NCBI GenBank assembly: GCA_964551175.1
Contig: CAZKBZ010000026.1
Coordinates: forward strand, 1 to 32,537
Direction of reading: 5' to 3'
DNA: 32,537 nucleotides
Source of the DNA: Desulfobulbus_C sp964551175
Lineage (GTDB): Bacteria; Desulfobacterota; Desulfobulbia; Desulfobulbales; Desulfobulbaceae
The notes under the pieces are model-generated. The model ran no database searches. It was not told where the DNA came from and was given only the letters and a program-made list of their open reading frames with translations. The position numbers and the translations under genes were made by a program. Below are positions 15,926 to 23,509 of the stretch, piece after piece; position 1 is the first letter of the stretch, and every line of letters starts with the position of its first letter.

Positions 15926-16906
15926 TTATTTATTCAGGTCATCGCGCACAATGGTGCTGCCGTTTGCTGAAATTTTTGCCGGCAGAGCAGAGCGCGGCAG
16001 AACCTTGTTGAATTCAGGGCCGGTATAAGCGGTAACAGTCAAAGTGCCGTCTTCGGATATTTCAAGAAAAGTGACAGCCCGGGGGGAACGTTTTGTAGTG
16101 CCGATCAGACGGCGCGGGCCGGAGCCAAGGGCGGCCTGGCCGACATAGTACTGACCATTATGGTAAAAGGGATAAAAACCATGCTGGTGACCGCTGAGAT
16201 AAACTGAAACTGATTGATCGATAAACAGCTGCTCCAGTTCTGTATCCTTTAAAATCCCCTGTTCGCGACCAACAGTAATCGGCCAGTTCGGGAGATGGCC
16301 GAAGACAATTCGATCCCTGCTTTTCGTACCATGCTCTGCCAGCAGATCTACCAGCCAGGTTCTCTGGCTGGTAGAAATGGGACCGGCAACGGTCGCGTCA
16401 AGGGCGGCAAACAGAACTCCTTTCAGGATGAATCCGTAGTGAAAGGGGTAATCGCCGCTGCCAAGCAAGGTCACAGATGACCTGTTTTTCGGCCATTGCT
16501 CCCGAAAGATATCCCGCTCAAGCTGAAAGCCGGGTGAGGCCGATGCATCGTGATTACCGGCAGATGGAGCAAAAGGGATGCCTGCGTCGGCAAGGGGCAG
16601 GGTGATGGTTTCATGGAAGGCCTGCCACATGGCTTCAAGCCGCTGCCGGTTGAGCTTCGGTGCCGTACGCTGGCCTCCGATCATGTCGCCGGTACAGAGG
16701 ACAATGTCGGGTTTGAGTGCACTGACCCGTCTGATTGCAGCCCTGACAGGTGGATCATACCCTATGGAGCCGTAGGAATGATTAAGATCGGAAATAACAG
16801 CTATCCGGAGCAGGGGATTCTCCCCGGCGGATCCTGCCGGGGGAACAAGCAGCTGATGAGTTGCAGCAGCAAGCAGGGAGAGGATAAATTGCCGTCTGTC
16901 CATCAT
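15926..16906 (-). CDS. Exported calcineurin-like metallophosphoesterase
   Basis: A 326-residue protein. The N-terminus MMDRRQFILSLLAAA has a twin-arginine-like RRQFI motif and a hydrophobic stretch, so Tat export is possible. The phosphoesterase motifs appear in order: SDLNHS (where many members have DxH), GDMIGG, AGNHDA, FGHLP and SGHQHG, which provide the dinuclear metal site. It should hydrolyse a phosphoester in the periplasm; the substrate is unknown. The first motif has Asn in place of the usual His, a variant also found in class III phosphodiesterase-like groups. Its ATG overlaps the stop of the upstream 476-residue gene by 4 nt (ATGA), so the two are translationally coupled and probably act together. 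Confidence 0.88.
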   Translation of the reverse strand: MMDRRQFILSLLAAATHQLLVPPAGSAGENPLLRIAVISDLNHSYGSIGYDPPVRAAIRRVSALKPDIVLCTGDMIGGQRTAPKLNRQRLEAMWQAFHETITLPLADAGIPFAPSAGNHDASASPGFQLERDIFREQWPKNRSSVTLLGSGDYPFHYGFILKGVLFAALDATVAGPISTSQRTWLVDLLAEHGTKSRDRIVFGHLPNWPITVGREQGILKDTELEQLFIDQSVSVYLSGHQHGFYPFYHNGQYYVGQAALGSGPRRLIGTTKRSPRAVTFLEISEDGTLTVTAYTGPEFNKVLPRSALPAKISANGSTIVRDDLNK

Positions 16907-18333
16907 GGCTGATCGCAGTCAATACGTTGTTCTGAAACCTGTCCTGTACGCAGGAACTCATAAGGTTCCAGGTCAAAGCGCAGTTTGCCGTCACGACAGT
17001 TTTTTTGGAGAATGGCCGCCGCATCAGCCGTGTTTCTGACAATGTTTTTCAGCTGCTTTTCGGACAGTCCGAAGGTATCGCGTACATACTGATACAACGT
17101 GCCCCGGCCGGCAAAATCGTTTGTGAGCCGGAGGAGACGTTTATAGGTCGCTGCCCGGTAATGGCGCTGTTTCTCCAGCATCTGTGTCTTTCTGGTGTAG
17201 TTGATGTATGCAGTTCTGCCGCCCGCATCGTTGTCATTGAGCTGGGTGCGTTTGAGCAGCAGGGGGTTTTTGTCTGCAAGTTCAGCCGGTATTCTTGTAC
17301 CATGCGCCTTTTTTCGGTGCACCTCTCCATTTGCCACCCAGTACCAGTAGGGGATATAGTCGATATTGCCGATCCGATCCTGCTGGCTGAAGATAAAATC
17401 CAGCAGGGTGATCTCGGTCAGCTCGGTCATCCAGAACACCATCTGGGCTGCAGATATATTTTTACCCAGGTCATGGTTCATTTTTTTGTTGGCTCGTGCA
17501 CTACGCAGTCCATGCCTGACGGATTCAGCCAGGGATTTTTCCGAGCGCAGGGCAAGATAGGGTGCGGTTTTCTGGAAATCCCTGTTTTGTCCCTCGCCCC
17601 AACCTGATGAGCGGGTACCGTTGACCGTTGTTCTGTACCTGTGACCGGGGCTGTTGATCAGTATGCCGTAGAGAGCATTGGTATCATCGGTGAACAGCTC
17701 TGCCATAGGGTGGTAGCTGGCCGGATTTTTTTCAGCTTCGGCAAGCTTCAGCCAGCCTTCATGGAGCATTCTGTTGTGACTGGTGAGACGGACACCGTTT
17801 CCGGTTACCCGCTGCAGATGAATTCTTCTATCAATGGAACGCCAGACAGCCACCGGAACCTGGGTCATCGTGTCAAAGTAGCGGGAAAAATGATAGTAGA
17901 GCAGTGACGCTGTTGAAAAGGTGCCACTGGTTTTTTTCCCGTTCATGGTGGTCTTCAACTTGGCCAGTTTGGTGACACGTAGTTTTTTTACCTCTTTGCT
18001 GCGGCTGCATTCATTCTCTTCAAAATGTTTGACTCTGCCTGCAAAAGAACTTCGGGACAGGTCATAGATTATCGTACCCGGACTGGTGCTCCAGATCTTG
18101 GGACAGAGGGCTGTATTCCGGTCATAGAAATCGATAGCACAATATTGTTGTTCCAGCTTCGTGTCACCTGAACGATACCTGCCTTCCGGCATGGGAGTGA
18201 GTGCGATACACTGTTCTGTAACACCTCCCGGAGAGGTATAGGTTGTTACCTGTCCTTGGACCTGTCGGGCTGAAGTCAACGCCGGAGAGGAAATGAATGC
18301 AACAAGTGCAAAGGCAACCGTGATTGTTAACAT
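16903..18333 (-). CDS. Secreted protein of unknown function, possible kinase-like fold
   Basis: A 476-residue exported protein with a signal peptide (residues 1-22). The start is taken at the ATG at 18333; the longer frame begins at a TTG. No family is firmly recognised. Two stretches recall FAM20/HipA-type atypical kinases: TLLDFIFSQQDRIGN, with D319, R320 and N323 in the layout of a catalytic loop, and LNDNDAGGR with D367 and D369 where a metal-binding DFG-like motif would be expected. The spacing of 48 residues between them is longer than usual and would need an insertion. Cysteines near the N-terminus fit a periplasmic protein. The stop overlaps the metallophosphoesterase start, giving a candidate kinase/phosphatase pair. 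Ribosome-binding site weak; the kinase idea is inference. Confidence 0.6.
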   Translation of the reverse strand: MLTITVAFALVAFISSPALTSARQVQGQVTTYTSPGGVTEQCIALTPMPEGRYRSGDTKLEQQYCAIDFYDRNTALCPKIWSTSPGTIIYDLSRSSFAGRVKHFEENECSRSKEVKKLRVTKLAKLKTTMNGKKTSGTFSTASLLYYHFSRYFDTMTQVPVAVWRSIDRRIHLQRVTGNGVRLTSHNRMLHEGWLKLAEAEKNPASYHPMAELFTDDTNALYGILINSPGHRYRTTVNGTRSSGWGEGQNRDFQKTAPYLALRSEKSLAESVRHGLRSARANKKMNHDLGKNISAAQMVFWMTELTEITLLDFIFSQQDRIGNIDYIPYWYWVANGEVHRKKAHGTRIPAELADKNPLLLKRTQLNDNDAGGRTAYINYTRKTQMLEKQRHYRAATYKRLLRLTNDFAGRGTLYQYVRDTFGLSEKQLKNIVRNTADAAAILQKNCRDGKLRFDLEPYEFLRTGQVSEQRIDCDQP

Positions 18334-18403
18334 ATCGCCGCTGAGTGATTGCAAATTTTATATAAATGATTCGAGGAATTACGATTGCAGGTGCCTGAAA
18401 ACA

Positions 18404-18446
18404 GATAAACCGGAGTACTGATTTCAGTATCCGGCTTATCTTTTGT
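18404..18446 (-). terminator. Hairpin terminator after the repeat lipoprotein gene
   Basis: GATAAACCGGAGTACTG (18404-18420) and CAGTATCCGGCTTATC (18425-18440) form a long stem with a 4-nt loop and one or two mismatches. On the + strand it is followed by TTTTG and on the - strand by TGTTTTC, so it could act in both directions. It separates the lipoprotein gene (stop at 18560) from the kinase-like gene. A second, weaker stem GCCGGG/CCCGGC lies at 18470-18497. Confidence 0.75.
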
Positions 18447-18559
18447 TCCAGAATCCGGGGAGCGATATGGCCGGGATTATTTTTTTATAAGCCCGGCACA
18501 GACAGAGTCACGATGGTACCCGCTGTAGATGAAACTCGTCAAGGCTGAAAGAAACAGCT

Positions 18560-18859
18560 CTATTTCATCGCCTTTTTGGCATCATGAGCAGCGTCCTCAG
18601 TTTCCTTTACAACATCATGAGCAGCTTCCTCGGTTGCCTTGGCAGCATCATGTGCCGCTTCCTTAGTGGCCTGAGCAGCATCATGAACTGCTTCCTTGGT
18701 TGCCACGGCCGTATCATGGGCAGCCTCTTTTGTCGCCTCTACCGCCTTGCTCACAGATTCCTTGGCCTTGTCTGCAGCTGTTTCAGGCTCATCTTTACTG
18801 CAGCCAACCATACCAACCAGCATCAGTCCGACGACTATCACAAGCATTTTATTGATCAT
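18560..18859 (-). CDS. Small lipoprotein with six 11-residue repeats
   Basis: A 99-residue lipoprotein with signal peptide and lipobox VGMVGC (C20). Residues 33-98 are six tandem 11-residue units with the consensus KEAAHDAAKAT, rich in Ala, Lys, Glu and His-Asp pairs. Such 11-mers form long amphipathic helices as in LEA-like and apolipoprotein-like stress proteins. The likely site is the inner face of the outer membrane; role unknown, perhaps envelope or desiccation stress. GAGGAAACAAA before the ATG is a good ribosome-binding site. A short motif at 18921-18938 resembles the leader motif found upstream of other secreted genes here. Confidence 0.85.
   Translation of the reverse strand: MINKMLVIVVGLMLVGMVGCSKDEPETAADKAKESVSKAVEATKEAAHDTAVATKEAVHDAAQATKEAAHDAAKATEEAAHDVVKETEDAAHDAKKAMK
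18566..18763 (-). repeat. Six tandem 33-bp repeats inside the lipoprotein gene
   Basis: Six imperfect 33-bp units encode the 11-residue repeats (residues 33-98). The phase keeps the reading frame, so unit number could change by slippage or recombination without breaking the gene. Confidence 0.8.
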
Positions 18860-19046
18860 TTTGTTTCCTCATAATGTTTTGTTTCTGTTCGGCACAGGAT
18901 CATCCGGTACCCATATGATAATACTACTTATCAATACCATAAGAAAATTTCAAGCATCATTTTAGAAGGATTGGGTATCTGCATGCCGAGTCTATTGGCA
19001 GCAACTTCCAGCAATCACTGTTGACATCGTTAACGTTTGCAGGTGG

Positions 19047-19081
19047 TAAAAAAAGCCGGATCGCAAACATTGCAATCCGGC
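19047..19081 (-). terminator. Rho-independent terminator of the outer-membrane barrel gene
   Basis: On the - strand GCCGGATTGCAA pairs with TTGCGATCCGGC around a short loop (arms 19055-19065 and about 19071-19081), followed by seven U residues (19048-19054). It lies 30 nt after the stop at 19111. Confidence 0.9.
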
Positions 19082-19110
19082 AAAGATTACCTGCAGAAAA
19101 AAACAGCGAA

Positions 19111-19701
19111 TCAGAAGCGGTACATGATGCCGATGTTGGCGGCTAAACCGTCATAGTCGATATCCCGATCAAAATCTCCCTCAAAGCCGTGATCGTATTT
19201 CAGGGTGCCTTCGGTATAGCGATACATGCCTTCAATGAAACCGCGAAGATGCTCTCCGCCGAACGACCAGCCAACCAGTCCGTAAACACCCCACTCGCCA
19301 TCTATGGACCCGAGGTCATGGCCAAAATCAAAATAGGAAAGTCCGCCTCCCACATAAATCTCAGCGGGAAAGGTGTAGCGGAGACCAAGGTCAAAAACAT
19401 TAGCATCAATACCACCGAGATTTATGTCATTGTCTTTGCCTGGAATGTGCACTTTATAATCATCACCTTCCCCAAAATATGTCCAGCCAAGGTCAATTCC
19501 CAGGGCATCCATGACTCCAAGGGAGCCGCGCAGTCCAAACCCGTATGTAGATCCTGAATCACCGGCATCCCACCAGGACCCCATGCCTTGGATTGAGCCT
19601 TCCATGGCATGTCCGTTGGATGCAATTGCAATGGATCCTGTAAGCAATGCTGCCAGAGCAAGTTTTGAGATAAGTTTTGTACATCCGGTTTTCTTCATCA
19701 T
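19111..19701 (-). CDS. Outer membrane beta-barrel protein (8-strand type)
   Basis: A 196-residue protein. The signal peptide ends near HAM (about residue 32). The mature part alternates polar and hydrophobic residues with many Gly and aromatic residues and ends in MYRF, the C-terminal aromatic signature for outer-membrane insertion. Size fits an eight-stranded barrel of the OmpA/OmpW-like kind. Two ATG codons follow AGGAGGCT; the second (19698) has the better spacing. It has its own terminator at 19047-19081, and the PAN lipoprotein gene ends 48 nt upstream of it. Function unknown; such small barrels act as channels, anchors or stress proteins. Confidence 0.85.
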   Translation of the reverse strand: MMKKTGCTKLISKLALAALLTGSIAIASNGHAMEGSIQGMGSWWDAGDSGSTYGFGLRGSLGVMDALGIDLGWTYFGEGDDYKVHIPGKDNDINLGGIDANVFDLGLRYTFPAEIYVGGGLSYFDFGHDLGSIDGEWGVYGLVGWSFGGEHLRGFIEGMYRYTEGTLKYDHGFEGDFDRDIDYDGLAANIGIMYRF

Positions 19702-19749
19702 AGCCTCCTGTTTGTTTTAGCGTTTAGCTGGTTTTGTATTGAGACGGCA

Positions 19750-20582
19750 TTAACGTCTTTTGACACCTGAAATAACCGTATTGTCAGGGACACCTGCAGG
19801 AATATTATTTTTCAGCCAGCAGTCTTTTCTCTGTTTTCCGAAATTAAAGGATTGACACTTGTAGTCCCTTGCACATGCCCTTGCGCACTCCTTCATGTTG
19901 CGCACGGTAAAATTTGTGTAATCCCCGCCATTACGCTTGATATTTCTGGTGATCTGCATACCATCAACATCATCCGGCCTGCCGGGGTTATAGCCGCCTG
20001 AATTGTCATTGACTTTGAAGCCGGAAATGACAGTATTGTTGGGCGTTCCTGCAGGAATATTATTTTTCAGCCAGCAGTCTTTTCTCTGTTTTCCGAAATT
20101 AANNNNNNNNNNNNNNNNNNNNNNNNNNNNNNNNNNNNNNNNNNNNNNNNNNNNNNNNNNNNNNNNNNNNNNNNNNNNNNNNNNNNNNNNNNNNNNNNNN
20201 NNTTACGCTTGATATTTCTGGTGATCTGCATACCATCAACATCATCCGGCCTGCCGGAATTATAATTTCTCTCCTTCACTCCGGAAGCAATAATCCGGCT
20301 TGCTGTTGCCTTCGGGACCCTGTTCTTGAGCCAGCAGGTATTGTTGTTTGTATTGAAATCCAGGGCCTGACAGCGGGAATCGTTGCTGCATGCTTCTATG
20401 CAGCTGTTAATATCCCGGGTGCGAAAATGTGTATAATCACCACCTGCACGCTGGGTATTATATTCAATGCTAATTCTGTTGTACGGTTGACCGCTTTCCT
20501 GCGCACAGGCTGTGAGAGAGGAGGACAGAACTGATGATAACACCAGGGAAATCAGTAATTGGATATAATGGTAATGTTTCAT
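19750..20582 (-). CDS. Tandem PAN/apple-domain lipoprotein, interrupted by an assembly gap
   Basis: The N-terminal part starts at the ATG at 20582 with a signal peptide and lipobox LTAC (C26). The first PAN-like module (about residues 34-105; GGDYTHF, SCIEAC, DFNTNNNTCWLKN) is divergent. Two nearly identical modules follow: one cut by the 100-N gap and a complete last one ending at 19750 with NTVISGVKRR. The frames before and after the gap differ by the written length, but if the gap holds the 83 bp present in the last module (19848-19930) the frame is restored and the protein is 271 residues. One gene is therefore likely. The last module is close to that of the protein at 7004-7672. Probably an outer-membrane-anchored binding protein. 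Confidence 0.8.
19785..20256. repeat. Near-identical 255-bp tandem repeat of the PAN module
   Basis: The segment 19931-19985 recurs at 20203-20256, and about 19790-19847 recurs at 20045-20102, giving a period of 255 bp (85 codons). The unknown bases fall exactly where the two copies would be identical, which explains the assembly break. More than two copies cannot be excluded. Confidence 0.85.
20103..20202. other. Assembly gap of 100 N
   Basis: A run of exactly 100 N, the conventional size for a gap of unknown length. By comparison with the adjacent repeat unit the missing sequence is expected to be 83 bp, or 83 plus a multiple of 255 bp. Confidence 0.95.
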
Positions 20583-20608
20583 GGCGAAAAGAACTCTCCT
20601 TACTTTTG

Positions 20609-21238
20609 TCAGTTGTGCAGCTCAACACAGTTTGTCATTTGTCCTCGTCGTTCTATAAGTGCCTCAGATCCTTTGGCCCAGAAAAGGAGATTATTCCCTC
20701 GGTACTTAGCTCCGCTGCCTGCCGGAACAGGGAAGGCTGTTTCCTGCCAGAAATCTCCATCAGTATTGCCGGTAAGGACAACGGCAGGCATGGCTGTCTG
20801 TGTGTAAAATACGGCAGTCAGGTAATCATGGTCTCCACTGTCGCATTGGTACTTGACCGGTTCCGGGACAGTAATAAGCCCTCCCTGGATCTGCAGTTCA
20901 GTTATTCTGGTTTCATAGGCGTGTTTGACGCAGCTGTACAGATCCTCGGCTTTCCAGCAATCATTGCGACCTTTTATCCAGCCTCGCTGGATTGCCTTCA
21001 GTGTTTTTAGCTCATGATCTGGAAAATTAAGCAGGGCTGCCTGGTAGACTCCGGCAAGCAGGTTATCCAGTGCTGCAAGTTTATTATCCCTGCAGATCAG
21101 CTCTTCAACGTCATGATCGGCTTTGGAACAGTCAAAGCTTGGTTCAACGGCACAACCGATGGAGGGCCAGGCAACACTGCTGCAGATAAGACATATACAG
21201 GCAGTACACAGGGGAAGGTGAAAAAGCAGATGCCGCAT
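20609..21238 (-). CDS. Secreted LprI-MliC two-domain lysozyme inhibitor
   Basis: A 209-residue exported protein (signal peptide about 1-30). The first domain (about 35-112) matches the LprI/DUF1311 pattern: DCSKADHDVEELICRDNKLA, QRGWIKGRNDCW and SCVKHAYETRI. The second (about 125-205) matches MliC, the C-type lysozyme inhibitor: VKYQCDSG, a strand pair with AVVLTGN, then SGAKYRGNNLLFWAKGSEA and a closing cysteine (TNCVEL). MliC proteins insert a loop into the lysozyme active site; LprI of mycobacteria also inhibits lysozyme. Acts in the periplasm. Its GGAG (21250-21253) sits 11 nt before the ATG and inside one arm of a 13-bp inverted repeat, so translation may depend on the upstream 91-residue gene. 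Confidence 0.87.
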   Translation of the reverse strand: MRHLLFHLPLCTACICLICSSVAWPSIGCAVEPSFDCSKADHDVEELICRDNKLAALDNLLAGVYQAALLNFPDHELKTLKAIQRGWIKGRNDCWKAEDLYSCVKHAYETRITELQIQGGLITVPEPVKYQCDSGDHDYLTAVFYTQTAMPAVVLTGNTDGDFWQETAFPVPAGSGAKYRGNNLLFWAKGSEALIERRGQMTNCVELHN

Positions 21239-21244
21239 TGTTCA

Positions 21245-21375
21245 GTCAACTCCGTTGAGTCGATGGATTATCGTTGCATCCTGGAAGACAGAAAAGAAAG
21301 AATTTTATAGAGAAAATAACAGTTGAGCAGTCCTCCCATCAGCAGAAATAACCCGTTGAACCCAACGGAGTTGAC
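21245..21375 (-). promoter_or_regulatory. Long-range inverted repeat covering the LprI-MliC ribosome-binding site
   Basis: GTCAACTCCGTTG (21245-21257) and CAACGGAGTTGAC (21363-21375) are perfect 13-bp complements, 105 nt apart; the flanks are also similar with a 1-nt shift. In the - strand mRNA the first arm lies in the coding region of the 91-residue gene and the second contains the GGAG of the next gene. Ribosomes translating the first gene would open the stem. Confidence 0.65.
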
Positions 21376-21543
21376 ATGAAACATTTCCTGCAGGCGGGAT
21401 AACAGCAGCGACCAAGGCAGAGTTACCAGAATAAGAAAAATTCCGGACATCGGTGTATCATTTGCTGTCACAAGCATGAGAATAAATGATGCGACAACAG
21501 AAGCCAGGTACAGGGATGCTAAGGCTGCTGGAAATTTGTGCAT
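21268..21543 (-). CDS. Small polytopic membrane protein
   Basis: A 91-residue protein with three hydrophobic segments (about 7-27, 33-50 and 61-84) and almost no soluble part. The ATG at 21543 is 2 nt after the stop of the solute-binding lipoprotein gene, which suggests translational coupling. No family is recognised. One arm of the inverted repeat that masks the next gene's ribosome-binding site lies inside its coding sequence, so it may also serve as a translational control leader. Confidence 0.65.
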   Translation of the reverse strand: MHKFPAALASLYLASVVASFILMLVTANDTPMSGIFLILVTLPWSLLLSRLQEMFHVNSVGFNGLFLLMGGLLNCYFLYKILSFLSSRMQR

Positions 21544-21545
21544 AT

Positions 21546-22433
21546 TTATTGATTTGAGGCAGCCTGCAGCTTATCGGCCCAGTCAATGGTATCAAACCAG
21601 TAATGATGGTGCTGTGGCAGCCAGCCGTTACTGGTGTTGTGCAGGATCCAGGTGTTCAGGTAGTTCAGGAAGTCAGCATCTCCTTTGCGGATGCCGAAGC
21701 CCTCAGCATGCACAGATAAAGGCTCGCTGAAGGGTTGAAAGACTTCTTTAGCATGCCGCTTCAACAGGTACCCCGTTTTCGGGGTGGAGGATATCATCGC
21801 GTGGATTTTACCGGCCAGCAGGGCTGCAATGGCCTGGGATTCGGAATCAAATGTTTTGAGAGTTGCCTTGGGGAACTCCCGGTCTGTCAGTTTTTCTCCT
21901 ACGGAGTCTCGGACAACGCCGATCTTGATTTTACTGTTGTTGAACTGCTTTTTGTTCTTCATCCGGCCGGCAAGTTTTCTGTTGGCAATCAGTACACTCG
22001 CACTATGACTGTAAGGCTCAGAAAAATTGATCAGCAGCGCTCTCTGGGGAGTCAAAGAGAGACCGGAAATAATAATGTCATACTTGTCGGCCAGCAGATC
22101 TGTAATTATTGAGGGCCAGGAAGTTTCCACAAACGCAACCTTGACACCCATGTCTTCAGCCAGCTTTCTGGCAACATCAACCTCGTAACCGATCAGTTCA
22201 CCCCTGTTGTCATGCATGACCCAGGGTACGAAGATGGAAACTCCGACACGCAGTGTGCCCCTGGCACGGATGGTCTGCATCTGGTCGCTGCTTGAGTGAA
22301 CAAGCTTTTTTGCAGGCTCTGCATCTTCCCCTGCATTGGAATCAGGTTGCCGGGTGAGGGTGCTGCATCCTGCCAGCACAGTGAACAGCAACAGCATGAA
22401 CAGGCAGTTAACGGTAAAAAATGAGTTTTTCAT
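21546..22433 (-). CDS. Family 3 solute-binding lipoprotein
   Basis: A 295-residue lipoprotein with lipobox LAGC (C23). Residues about 55-280 are a type II periplasmic binding domain: IRARGTLRVGVSIFVPWV at the first strand, ELIGYEVDVARKLAEDMGV, then DIIISGLSLTPQRA and a hinge near GVVRDSVGEKL. Such proteins bind amino acids or related compounds for ABC importers, or act as sensors. No permease or ATPase is next to it, so it may serve a distant transporter or a signalling system. AGGAGA precedes the ATG by about 11 nt. It heads a tight operon with the 91-residue membrane protein and the LprI-MliC inhibitor. It belongs to the same broad fold as the binding domain of the fused symporter. Confidence 0.87.
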   Translation of the reverse strand: MKNSFFTVNCLFMLLLFTVLAGCSTLTRQPDSNAGEDAEPAKKLVHSSSDQMQTIRARGTLRVGVSIFVPWVMHDNRGELIGYEVDVARKLAEDMGVKVAFVETSWPSIITDLLADKYDIIISGLSLTPQRALLINFSEPYSHSASVLIANRKLAGRMKNKKQFNNSKIKIGVVRDSVGEKLTDREFPKATLKTFDSESQAIAALLAGKIHAMISSTPKTGYLLKRHAKEVFQPFSEPLSVHAEGFGIRKGDADFLNYLNTWILHNTSNGWLPQHHHYWFDTIDWADKLQAASNQ

Positions 22434-22484
22434 TGGTAAAGTTTCTCCTGGTGTTCACAAAATGATTGGCTGGACATGCTCTGC

Positions 22485-23225
22485 TCAACGGTAACGGTAA
22501 TAATGAACCTTGTTTTTGTAGTTGCCTTCCTCAATGGTTGTCAGGCCATTATGGGTTCTCTCCACTTCAAATCGTTTGTTGCCCGAAAAAATAAGCTCAT
22601 TACCGTCAAAGGTGCCATTGAGTCTGACTCCATCAGCTATGGCATATACCTGCCCGGAAGGAGAAATCGTCAACTCGACTTCACTGTCATACCGGGGATT
22701 ATGTCCCTGGAAGGTACCGATGGCCCAGCTGGGAATGTTTGATCTGTGACGCTGGTTATAATGGGAGTTGGAATTGGAATCACTGCTGGAGGCGCCACCG
22801 ATGAGTGCGCCGAGGATGACGGCACCGGCAGCGACCCCCAGGGCGGCACCCAGGTTGTCATCATCGTCGTCATGACGGGAGGAAGAGCTGTAGTCATGAT
22901 GGGAATTGTAGTCACTATTATAGCCGCCGTTCCAGCCGGTTCCATAGGCTTCGTCGACGATGAAGTCAGCCCGGCACCCCTTGTCGACCCAGACGCCCTG
23001 GCTGTCATACCCCCAGGTACTGCCCTCGGTGCAGGGTTTATGGGACAGCTGGTGTGCCAGGCGGACCCGGCCGCCGGTATAGACACGGCAGTAATTATAC
23101 CCGTAATTCTGGCTTCCGCAGGTAATGTGACGCTCTCTGGCAACAGCCTGAGGTGGCATAACCATGGCTAATCCTGTGAAACAGGTCATGATCGTACAGC
23201 AGGAATGGAAAAAAAAGTTTTTCAT
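22485..23225 (-). CDS. Secreted DUF3011 protein with glycine zipper
   Basis: A 246-residue exported protein (signal peptide about 1-28). The first domain (about 34-92) has the DUF3011 pattern: ITCGSQNYGYNYCRV, a short Gly-rich strand and WGYDSQGVWVDKGCRADF, with four cysteines. A Ser/Asn/Asp-rich linker with HDDDDDN leads to a glycine-zipper segment (about 127-146, LGAALGVAAGAVILGALIGG), which could insert into or associate with a membrane. The last 80 residues form a beta-rich domain with no known name. The ribosome-binding site is weak. Upstream lie a hairpin-like motif at 23291-23313 and the second copy of the 67-bp regulatory element. Function unknown. Confidence 0.75.
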   Translation of the reverse strand: MKNFFFHSCCTIMTCFTGLAMVMPPQAVARERHITCGSQNYGYNYCRVYTGGRVRLAHQLSHKPCTEGSTWGYDSQGVWVDKGCRADFIVDEAYGTGWNGGYNSDYNSHHDYSSSSRHDDDDDNLGAALGVAAGAVILGALIGGASSSDSNSNSHYNQRHRSNIPSWAIGTFQGHNPRYDSEVELTISPSGQVYAIADGVRLNGTFDGNELIFSGNKRFEVERTHNGLTTIEEGNYKNKVHYYRYR

Positions 23226-23359
23226 CGTTTAGTCCAAGGTATTTTTTGTTAGTCCAAGTATTTCTGTTTACAACAAGTAACTATCAGGAAGAACTTTCTT
23301 TCAAGGCAACCTTTTCCGGTAAAAAGGAGTGATCGGATATTGCTTACTTTTCTTTAATA

Positions 23360-23426
23360 AGCATCAATACCAAAAGTATCTACGGGTTTCCATATCAAAT
23401 TCAGCAGAAAAAGAATCAATCTGATA
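23360..23426. promoter_or_regulatory. 67-bp conserved palindromic regulatory element, copy 2
   Basis: Aligns base for base with 14197-14263 at about two thirds identity. Conserved blocks are AGCATCA, TTTCCATATCA and TCAATCTGATA. The ends CATATCA and TGATATATG form an inverted repeat. It lies 135 bp upstream of the DUF3011 gene start, compared with 70 bp upstream of the lipoprotein start for copy 1. Confidence 0.62.
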
Positions 23427-23509
23427 TATGAAATTGCTTTGAATATCAGCCCGTGGCTGATTGGCTTTACCAGCAGAGAGGAACGAAAGACTGAATAAGA
23501 GGTGGAATG

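Noticed and set aside
18566..18763. CRISPR-like tandem repeats
   Set aside because: There are no spacers; the units are coding repeats within a lipoprotein gene.
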